Assembly: GCA_005800795.1 (NCBI GenBank)
Contig: SYEN01000520.1
Span: 1 to 5,892, forward strand
Reading direction: 5' to 3'
DNA: 5,892 nucleotides
DNA from: Burkholderiales bacterium
GTDB lineage: Bacteria > Pseudomonadota > Gammaproteobacteria > Burkholderiales > SG8-41
Every line of letters begins with the position of its first letter. The stretch's first letter is position 1. Positions 1 through 5,892 of the stretch are shown here, in pieces. The notes beneath the pieces are model-generated. The model had not been told where the DNA came from. It ran no database searches and saw only the letters and a list, made by a program, of their open reading frames with translations. The position numbers and the translations under genes are program-made.

Positions 1-1159
1 CAGCCCGGGCAAAATGCCATACAACAGCACCAGATAAAACACCGTGGCGGCCTCCACGCGACGCGGTTGGCGCGCCAGTGCAAAGAACTGGAAAATTGCC
101 ACGTCGCGCAGAACGAACAGCATCACCCCAATGGGCGCCAGCCCTACATCGTGCAAAAACGACCCTGTTCCGCTCCCCGTCGAGGTAAACGTCGCGCCTG
201 CTGCGAAGACCAGTCCGCTGGCCAGCGCCACCAGCCACAACGGCAATTCCTGCAGCGCACGGCACCATAGTCCGCCAGTGATGCGTACGCGCAGGCGCTG
301 CCACGCGATAGCACCACTTTTTTCGGTGAACAGCATGAGATAGGTGAAACCGCCTGCGACCACCACACCGCAGGCAAGAATGCCGAATAGCGCTTTGGGA
401 TCATTGTGAGTGCCGCGCATGGCGAAGCCGGCAAAGTACACGGCAGCAAACACGATGAATGCCGGTAGCGCCCACGGGGTGGTACGAATTTCGAGTTCGT
501 TGCACATGGAGCGATAGGCGCCCAGCAGCGCCCACGCAGCGAACGCGGTGGCGGTGCCCAGCATGAAATCGATCCGGCCCAGGGTCAGGCCCCACCAGCG
601 AACAGATTTATCCAGATCATCCATGACTGCAGATCCCGGTCCGACCAGCACCATCAGCAGCACCAGGAATATCAACACGCTGGAACCGCGCTGATTGACT
701 CCCTTGCGCGCGGCCAGCACGCTGGCGTTCAGCGCAATGGCGTGCAATAAAATCGCGCTGCTCACCATCAGCGCGCCGATGCGCAGTACCGGTCGGGTAC
801 CACCGGCGCCCGCCGCCAGATAAATCGCCAGCAGGATGCCCCCGCCGTACCAGGCAAACGCCGGTGCGCCGAACAGTTTGCCCCAGGTCATGGCCCACGG
901 CCAACATGCGCTGCGCATCCCAGGTACGGTCGCGTGCTTCTTCCGTTACGCTGGCGCCCGCGAGCTGGGTGCCCCACAACAGCACCATCGCTGCAAAGCC
1001 CAGTGCCGATGCGCCTTCAAGAATCTCCAGCGCACCCTTCTTGTTTGCTGCAACAATCAAACCGGCGCACAGCGCTATAACGAGAGGCGCGGCCAGCAGG
1101 CGGTGCGTGGTCAGCGTCAGCCACAAATTGCGCCGCAGTTCGGGATTGAGTGAGCTCAT
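1..1159 (-). pseudogene. ABC-2 type transporter permease, frameshifted and cut by the window edge
   Basis: This would be the membrane-spanning subunit of the ABC transporter whose ATPase lies immediately upstream; substrate unknown. The ATG at 1159 overlaps the ATPase stop as ATGA, suggesting translational coupling. Residues 1-86 read normally, with hydrophobic segments around residues 22-38 and 51-70, then the conserved stretch TWDAQRM. Near position 901 the frame breaks. The original frame runs on as arginine-rich, low-hydrophobicity sequence to a stop at 617-619, whereas the frame beginning at 900 reads PWAMTWGKLFG, then about nine more hydrophobic segments, and stays open for 300 codons to position 1. 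Both halves thus belong to one protein of at least 386 residues, with the C-terminus outside the window. A one-base gain or two-base loss (or a longer loss such as 8 bases) explains it. No slippery heptamer is visible, so I favour a mutation or assembly error over programmed frameshifting. The family assignment rests on pairing with the ATPase, topology and the TWDxQR...PWAMxWGKLFG pattern. Confidence 0.8.
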
Positions 1160-2196
1160 TGTAGCGTTGTATTGGTAGAGGCAGTTTGTTCTGAGCGCTG
1201 CACGGCGAGCTGCACAGAGCGCAAGTACGACTGGTGCAGATTTTCGTGTTCTTCGTGGAAGGATGCCACTGGCATGCCCGCGCCGATCAGCGCGCGCAGT
1301 ACGGCGGCATGTTCATCCGCGGCGCCTTGCACCGCGAGCAGCGCGTCCGTTGCACTGCATTCAACAATGCGCGTGCCCGGCAGCGTGGCCAGCAAGTCGT
1401 GCAGCCCGCGCGGATTCGGGAGAGGCCGCGCCAGCCGGGTACGAATCGGCTGCTCGCCACCGGGTGTGGCCGCATGCGCGTGGTCGCCGGAAAGCGTCAG
1501 CGGCCGGTGCTCAATCACCTGGCCGCCACGCAGCACCAGCATGTGCGTGGAGTACTCGTCGAGTTCGGCGAGGATATGCGAGGACACGATCAGCGTCATG
1601 CCTTCGTTCTTCAATCGTGTAAACAGTCCGGCCAGCGAATGGCGCGCCTCCGGGTCGAGGCCCGACGCCGGTTCGTCCAGCAGCAGCACATTGGGCGCAT
1701 GCGCGATGGCCTGCCCGATGGCAACCCGTTGGCGCAGGCCGCGCGATAAGGCCGCGCAGCGCTGCTCAAGGCGATCCGCAAGGTCCAGTCGCACGGCGGT
1801 TTGGGTCACGGTTGTGGCGAGCTTCGCCTCGGACACACCGTTGCCACTGGCTGCGTGCGTGAGGCTTTGGCGCACCGTGAGTTCGTCGTACAGACCGAAA
1901 AAATCCGACAGGTAGCCCATGCGTTCATGGGCCAGGCGCGGTTCTTCCATTACATCGATACCGGCGACCCTGATTTCTCCGGAGAGCGGCCGGTCAAGCC
2001 CCGCGATGCAGCGCAGCAGTGTGGTTTTGCCCGCGCCGTTGGGGCCCACCAGCGCGGTCACGCTCGCGCGCGGGATGTCGAACGACACGTTGTCCAGCGC
2101 GCGCGTGCCGGGGTAAATGTAGGTGACACCAGATACGGTAATGGTATTGGAGGGGTTGATGGCGGCGTTACTCGTCAACAATGTTTCAGCAGTCAT
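1156..2196 (-). CDS. ABC transporter ATP-binding protein (ABC-2 exporter type)
   Basis: Cytoplasmic ATPase subunit (346 residues) that would power the permease encoded directly downstream. Visible motifs, numbered from the ATG at 2196: A-loop Tyr28, Walker A GPNGAGKT (51-58), signature LSRGLRQR (150-157), Walker B VLLLDEP (170-176, Asp174/Glu175), D-loop SGLDPEAR (178-185) and H-loop His207 in SSHIL. The Q-loop position is unusual: the segment GYLSDFFGLYDELT (from 94) has Asp98 where most ABC ATPases have Gln. I recall similar GY-x-x-DFFG sequences in a subset of ABC-2 ATPases, so it is probably a subfamily trait. Residues from about 235 onward form a C-terminal extension of unknown role. An in-frame ATG at 2301 would add 35 residues, but these overlap the end of the aldo/keto reductase gene in another frame and look unlike any ABC domain; the start at 2196 leaves a 22-base gap and puts the fold at the expected distance. 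The ribosome binding site is weak (AGAG). The substrate cannot be told. Confidence 0.93.
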   Translation of the reverse strand: MTAETLLTSNAAINPSNTITVSGVTYIYPGTRALDNVSFDIPRASVTALVGPNGAGKTTLLRCIAGLDRPLSGEIRVAGIDVMEEPRLAHERMGYLSDFFGLYDELTVRQSLTHAASGNGVSEAKLATTVTQTAVRLDLADRLEQRCAALSRGLRQRVAIGQAIAHAPNVLLLDEPASGLDPEARHSLAGLFTRLKNEGMTLIVSSHILAELDEYSTHMLVLRGGQVIEHRPLTLSGDHAHAATPGGEQPIRTRLARPLPNPRGLHDLLATLPGTRIVECSATDALLAVQGAADEHAAVLRALIGAGMPVASFHEEHENLHQSYLRSVQLAVQRSEQTASTNTTLQ

Positions 2197-2218
2197 ACCG
2201 CTCTGGCGCGACGTTCGG

Positions 2219-3064
2219 TCAATCCCAATCCGGCGAGCGGCCAGCCGGATGGGCGATGCGCCCGTCTGCCCGCGCCAGTGCGTGGATGCGGCGCATGTCA
2301 TCGTCGCTCAGCGTGAAGTCGAAAATGTTGAAATTCTCGGCCTGCCGCGTGGGGTTCGATGAACGCGGGATGGGTATCACATTCGGTTGTTGCAGATGCC
2401 AGCGTAGCACCACCTGCGCCACACTTTTGCCTTTGGCGCGCGCAATTTCCGCGACCACGGGGTCGTTGATCAACTGGCCCCGCCCGAGCGGGCAGTAGGC
2501 CGTCACCGGCAGATTGAGCCGCCGAACCGCCGCGAGTAATTTGCTTTGGTCAAGGTAAGGATGATATTCCACCTGCAAACTGTCGATGGGTTCCGGGCAT
2601 AGCCGGATGGCGTCTTCCAGCATTGCAATGTTGAAATTGGCCACGCCGACATGACGCGTCTTGCCGTCGCGTTTGGCCTTGGCCAGTGCGTTCATGGTTT
2701 CAGCCAGCGGCACTTTTTCCGGGCTGGGCCAATGCACCATCAGCAGATCGACGTAATCGAGTTTCAGATTGGAAAGGCTCTCGTCGACCATGCGCGCGAA
2801 GTCGTCCGCCCGCAGGTATTCGTGCGACACCTTGGTCACAAGGAAAATTTCATTGCGCGGGATGCCGCTGGCGCGCATGGCATCGCCGGTGGCCTTCTCC
2901 GTGAAGTACTTCCACGCGGTGTCGATGTGGCGGTAGCCAATTTTCAACGCGTTGGCGACGACTTCGGCGTACGCGTCCATGCTGCTCGTATCGCCAATGC
3001 GAGAGGTGCCGAAACCGAGTCGTGGGATGACAGCACCATGGCTGCTAAAGGTGGGGATGGGCAT
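2219..3064 (-). CDS. Aldo/keto reductase (2,5-diketo-D-gluconate reductase-like)
   Basis: Soluble NAD(P)H-dependent oxidoreductase of 281 residues, a normal length for the family, that reduces aldehydes or ketones to alcohols on a TIM-barrel fold. The full catalytic tetrad is visible: Asp48 and Tyr53 in HIDTAWKYF, Lys78 in FLVTKVS and His111 in LLMVHWPSP. Further family marks are GVANFN (140-145), the QVEYHPYL segment (164-171) and a C-terminal cofactor-binding stretch IPIPRSSNPTRQAEN (230-244), where Arg234, Ser235 and Arg240 are likely to contact the NADPH 2'-phosphate by analogy with the family. It most resembles bacterial DkgB-type reductases, but the true substrate cannot be inferred; a general role in detoxifying reactive carbonyls or a pathway-specific reduction are both possible. 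The ATG at 3064 is preceded by an AT-rich leader without a clear Shine-Dalgarno sequence. It starts 26 bases after the histidine kinase stop and ends 22 bases before the ABC ATPase start. Confidence 0.92.
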   Translation of the reverse strand: MPIPTFSSHGAVIPRLGFGTSRIGDTSSMDAYAEVVANALKIGYRHIDTAWKYFTEKATGDAMRASGIPRNEIFLVTKVSHEYLRADDFARMVDESLSNLKLDYVDLLMVHWPSPEKVPLAETMNALAKAKRDGKTRHVGVANFNIAMLEDAIRLCPEPIDSLQVEYHPYLDQSKLLAAVRRLNLPVTAYCPLGRGQLINDPVVAEIARAKGKSVAQVVLRWHLQQPNVIPIPRSSNPTRQAENFNIFDFTLSDDDMRRIHALARADGRIAHPAGRSPDWD

Positions 3065-3090
3065 AAATTTAAATGAATAAAAACAGATAC

Positions 3091-5466
3091 TTACGATAAC
3101 GACGATTTTGGTGATTGTAACGGGATCTCTTCGCGTTTGACCCAGCGCATCAAAACATTGGACAAGGCATCGCGCGTGAAAGGTTTGCTCAAGAAGTCAT
3201 CCATGCCAGCGGCCAGGCAGCATTCACGGTCACCCGGCAATGCGTTGGCGGTCAGCGCGATGATGGGCGTTCTGCGTGCACCGCATGTGGCCTCATGGGC
3301 GCGTAAGCGGCGGGTAGCTTCCCAGCCATCGAGTTCCGGCATATTGCAATCCATCAAAACGATATCGAATTCACGCGCTGCCAACGCCTCCACTGCCTGC
3401 AAGCCGTTGGTGGCGACTTCCGCTGTACAACCGATCGAGCTTAGCATTGCGTTGGCCACCGCCTGATTGACCGCGTTGTCCTCGGCGAGCAGGACGTGGC
3501 ACTGGAGGTCGTGCGCGTTGCCGGAAGTGAGCTTGTGTGACTGTGGCAACAACAATTGCCTGGCCCCGTGAATGGGAATTTCAAACCAGAAGGTTGTGCC
3601 ACAGCCGGGTTCGCTTACAACATCGATTTTTCCGTGCATGAGTTCGACCAGCTGACGTGAGATCGCCAGCCCCAACCCGGTGCCACCAAAGCGGCGCGTA
3701 ATGGATTCATCAGCCTGCGTAAACGGTTGAAAGAGGCGGTCTCGTGTGTTGGCCGGAATGCCGATGCCGGTGTCGATGACTTCGAAGCGCAGGCGCGGCC
3801 CTTCATCCACGCACTGCACGTTCAATGTCACGCCGCCCCGCTGCGTGAACTTGACCGCGTTGCCCAGCAGATTGGTGAGTATCTGCCGCAGGCGTGTGGG
3901 GTCGCCGTGCAGCGCGTCCGGTACATCATCCGCGATGCGGGAGTCGAGCCGGATGCCTTTGTGCGTGGCCTGTTCGGCGGGCATCGCCGCCACTTCATGC
4001 AACAGATCGTGCAGACTGAAATCGATGTTTTCGAGATCAAGTTTGCCGGCCTCAATCTTCGAAAAATCAAGAATGTCGTTGATAATGTGCAGCAACGATT
4101 CGCCGGACTTGCGAATGGTGCGCGCATATTCGCGCTGCTTGCCGGAAAGTTCGCCGCCGAGCAGCATTTCGGTCATGCCGATCACGCCGTTCATCGGTGT
4201 GCGGATTTCATGACTCATATTGGCGAGAAAATGCGACTTCGCGTGATTGGCGGCCTCAGCTGCGTGCGTTGCGGCCTGCAAGGCACGTTCGTTGTTTTTC
4301 TGCTCGGTTATGTCTTCGAGCAAAGCGTAAAAGCCGATTACTGAACCTGCGCTGTCAATACGGGGAATGAAGGTAAACGCAATATCGTAGGTTTTTCCCG
4401 AACGCGACGCATACGCGAAGGTGCCTGTCACACGTTCTCCCGCCAGCGCCCTCACGATGTTCCCGCGAAATTGCAAATACAGCTGTTCATTATGTACTGT
4501 CGAGATGGTCGTACCGATGATTTCATCGCGCGAACGCTTTACCCATTCGCAATACTGTGCGTTAACGTAGCCGTAGCGCTCGTCGCGGTCGACGTAGGCA
4601 ATCATGACAGGCAGTGCATCGTTGACCAGCTGTATCTGCGTTTCACTGTCGAGCAAACTCCGGTGTGCGCGCGCCAGTTCGGCCTGCGCCTGGGTGGCGC
4701 TGAACATGTTTTCGCTGAGCCGTTCCTGCTGCCGCCGTAACACCTTGTCGGCATGCCGCACGACGCAAAACAATACCGCGTAGAGCAGCAGCAAAATCAG
4801 TATGGTGCTTAATATAAAGTTTTGTCCGGATGCTTTCATGCGCGCGACAAAGGGTGTCACGTCGTCGTAAAGTTCTATGACCGCATTGGTGGTATTGCTG
4901 TCGCGCTGCACCGGCATATAGGTGGACACCAGATCGCGTTGTGCGACGGTTTTTCCAAACACTTCAAACGTGTCGCGATGATTGAGCGCGGTGGTGACCG
5001 TCCCGGAGACGGCAGCTTTGAATGCCAGATTATCCGCCTGCGACTGTCCGATCTGTTTTAACTCGCTCGAATACAGCGTGCGCCCTTCAACGTTGTAAAA
5101 CTTGATTTTGGCCGTGCTGCCGCCACGTACCAGCGCCTGTGCCGCGTCGTTGAGTATGAGTGTCTGCGGGTGGGTACGCAGTGCGTCATCGCTGAGGTTC
5201 GGCGCGATACGCATTAATTCCTTCAGATCGGGCCACAACGTATTGAGGAGCGTCTGGGTCAGCGCCTGGTTGTTGTGATTGCCGAGTGCGTAGAGTTCGT
5301 GGGTTCGCACGCGCTGATCCAATTGCCAGAACACTATGACGGCGAGCGCGATACAGACAAAGCTCACCACTGAAAAATAGCGCAGCAGCTTAAAAGCCTG
5401 CGGTTCGGCTGCGGGCCAGCCCGCCGCGGAGGTGGCGGAAGTGCTGACTGGCGTGATCATGGACAC
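3091..5466 (-). CDS. Hybrid sensor histidine kinase (TM-sensor-TM-PAS-HisKA-HATPase-REC)
   Basis: Inner-membrane two-component sensor, 791 residues. It has a cytoplasmic N-terminus, a membrane helix at about 28-48, a periplasmic region at about 50-214 whose predicted pattern (IKFYNVEGRTLYSS, later VIELYDDVTP) suggests a Cache-like fold, and a second helix at about 217-236. A helical linker (about 240-275) follows, then a PAS domain (about 275-390, ending GFYALLEDITEQK). The HisKA H-box MSHEIRTP carries phosphoacceptor His419. ATP-binding boxes are N (Asn532/Asn536), G1 DTGIGIP (565-571), F (around Phe579) and G2 GGTGLGL (594-600). The C-terminal receiver (about 656-775) has acidic Glu662/Asp663, phosphoacceptor Asp706 in VLMDCNMP, Thr739 and Lys761. 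There is no HPt or DNA-binding output domain, so the phosphate must pass to a partner encoded elsewhere, or the receiver acts in autoregulation. The start is GTG at 5466, with GAAG five bases upstream; an ATG two codons later (5460) is an alternative. Its signal is unknown. Confidence 0.95.
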   Translation of the reverse strand: MSMITPVSTSATSAAGWPAAEPQAFKLLRYFSVVSFVCIALAVIVFWQLDQRVRTHELYALGNHNNQALTQTLLNTLWPDLKELMRIAPNLSDDALRTHPQTLILNDAAQALVRGGSTAKIKFYNVEGRTLYSSELKQIGQSQADNLAFKAAVSGTVTTALNHRDTFEVFGKTVAQRDLVSTYMPVQRDSNTTNAVIELYDDVTPFVARMKASGQNFILSTILILLLLYAVLFCVVRHADKVLRRQQERLSENMFSATQAQAELARAHRSLLDSETQIQLVNDALPVMIAYVDRDERYGYVNAQYCEWVKRSRDEIIGTTISTVHNEQLYLQFRGNIVRALAGERVTGTFAYASRSGKTYDIAFTFIPRIDSAGSVIGFYALLEDITEQKNNERALQAATHAAEAANHAKSHFLANMSHEIRTPMNGVIGMTEMLLGGELSGKQREYARTIRKSGESLLHIINDILDFSKIEAGKLDLENIDFSLHDLLHEVAAMPAEQATHKGIRLDSRIADDVPDALHGDPTRLRQILTNLLGNAVKFTQRGGVTLNVQCVDEGPRLRFEVIDTGIGIPANTRDRLFQPFTQADESITRRFGGTGLGLAISRQLVELMHGKIDVVSEPGCGTTFWFEIPIHGARQLLLPQSHKLTSGNAHDLQCHVLLAEDNAVNQAVANAMLSSIGCTAEVATNGLQAVEALAAREFDIVLMDCNMPELDGWEATRRLRAHEATCGARRTPIIALTANALPGDRECCLAAGMDDFLSKPFTRDALSNVLMRWVKREEIPLQSPKSSLS

Positions 5467-5488
5467 ATCGTCTTCAGGGACGCGTGTT

Positions 5489-5892
5489 TCACCGGGAGTT
5501 TCCCACTGTCACCATAAAACCGGTCTGCCAGGCGCCATCCATCGGCAGTGCGGCGCCGTTGATATGCGCACCGGGGCCGCTGCACAGGAACACGCCGAAG
5601 GCGGCGATGTCGGACGGCATGATGGGCCGCTGGCTGGGCTGGCGCACGCTCATCAGCGTTTGCAGGGCTTTTTCTCGGCTGACATTATCGGCTTTCATCT
5701 GGCGTGCGATCTGTCCTTCTGCATGCGGTGTGAGCACCCAGCCCGGCATCAGCGCGTTGATGGTGACGCCGGTTTCCGCGCATTCGAGCGCGACACCGCG
5801 CGTCATACCGATCAACGCGTGTTTGGCGGTGACGTAATCGACGCGATTGGGCACCGCCATGCGGCCGTGGATCGACGACATGTTGATAATGC
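5489..5892 (-). CDS. Short-chain dehydrogenase/reductase, 3-hydroxybutyrate dehydrogenase-like (partial)
   Basis: C-terminal half of a classical SDR, a cytoplasmic NAD(P)-dependent alcohol/ketone oxidoreductase; the N-terminal Rossmann part with the TGxxxGxG motif lies beyond the right edge. The frame stays open to the edge: the three codons before the ATG at 5881 read IIN, so this ATG is internal and not the start. Numbered from that Met, the active site is Ser3 in MSSIHG with the YxxxK pair Tyr16 and Lys20 (YVTAKHAL). The stretch NALMPGWVLTP (42-52) and the later QPSQRPIMPSDIA and VFLCS segments match the layout of 3-hydroxybutyrate dehydrogenases, which interconvert 3-hydroxybutyrate and acetoacetate. 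Other SDRs share part of this pattern, so substrate assignment is tentative. The usual ending DGGW is here DGAW, followed by about a dozen more residues than I would expect. The TGA at 5491-5489 lies 22 bases before the histidine kinase start. Confidence 0.85.
   Translation of the reverse strand, partial: IINMSSIHGRMAVPNRVDYVTAKHALIGMTRGVALECAETGVTINALMPGWVLTPHAEGQIARQMKADNVSREKALQTLMSVRQPSQRPIMPSDIAAFGVFLCSGPGAHINGAALPMDGAWQTGFMVTVGNSR

Noticed and set aside
144..595. Two minus-strand open frames at 144-449 and 401-595
   Set aside because: Both overlap the real permease frame (which is open from 900 to 1) and give Cys/Arg-rich translations without domains.
617..900. Continuation of the permease's original frame to a stop at 617-619
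   Set aside because: The translation is arginine-rich and non-membrane-like; the overlapping frame carries the real permease sequence, so this is out-of-frame read-through.
1172..1915. Long plus-strand open frame of 247 codons opposite the ABC ATPase
   Set aside because: It is antisense to a gene with all ABC motifs, its translation is Ser/Arg/Ala-rich without a recognisable domain, and it looks like a mirror of high-G+C codon use.
2197..2301. 35-residue N-terminal extension of the ABC ATPase from an ATG at 2301
   Set aside because: It overlaps the 3' end of the aldo/keto reductase in another frame, has no ABC-like sequence, and the ATG at 2196 gives a normal operon spacing.
3062..3135. Possible promoter in the AT-rich stretch before the aldo/keto reductase, including the palindromes AAATTT and ATTTAAAT
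   Set aside because: The only TATAAT-like hexamer (TTAAAT, 4 of 6) lies right at the start codon and no matching -35 box is placed correctly; AT-richness alone is too weak.
3727..4344. Plus-strand open frame of 205 codons opposite the kinase domain
   Set aside because: It is antisense to the conserved HisKA/HATPase region, and no family motif is seen.
1..5892. tRNA/rRNA genes, CRISPR arrays, insertion sequences, long repeats and rho-independent terminators
   Set aside because: None was seen: the window is almost fully coding on the minus strand, with gaps of at most 26 bases and no G+C-rich hairpin followed by a T run in them.

Overview
All five genes in this 5.9 kb window lie on the minus strand, tightly packed, so in transcription order they read from the right edge to the left edge. 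Dense coding, moderately high G+C with G/C-rich third positions, and the style of the hybrid histidine kinase and ABC-2 permease suggest a beta- or gammaproteobacterium. This is an inference from sequence flavour only; there is no marker gene.

Layout in transcription order: (1) the C-terminal half of a short-chain dehydrogenase/reductase resembling 3-hydroxybutyrate dehydrogenase (5892 to 5489, cut by the window edge); (2) a 791-residue membrane-bound hybrid sensor histidine kinase with a periplasmic sensor region, PAS, HisKA, HATPase and receiver domains (5466 to 3091); (3) an aldo/keto reductase of the 2,5-diketogluconate reductase type (3064 to 2219); (4) an ABC transporter ATPase (2196 to 1156); (5) its ABC-2 type membrane permease (1159 to beyond position 1). 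Gaps are 22, 26 and 22 bases, and the last pair overlaps by ATGA, so the order is compatible with one transcription unit. No convincing promoter or terminator was seen between the genes.

The clearest anomaly is in the permease. Its reading frame is broken near position 901, and the conserved sequence continues in another frame for 300 codons to the window edge without a stop. Either the gene is a pseudogene or the assembly has an indel there. If it is truly broken, the ATPase next to it has lost its partner.

Functionally, two NAD(P)H-dependent carbonyl/alcohol oxidoreductases flank a sensor kinase that lacks its own DNA-binding output and HPt domain, followed by an ABC-2 system of the kind used for export. 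A link between the kinase and the neighbouring enzymes is possible but rests only on position. Apart from this arrangement the families are ordinary; I found no RNA gene, mobile element, CRISPR array or strong evidence for an undescribed system.
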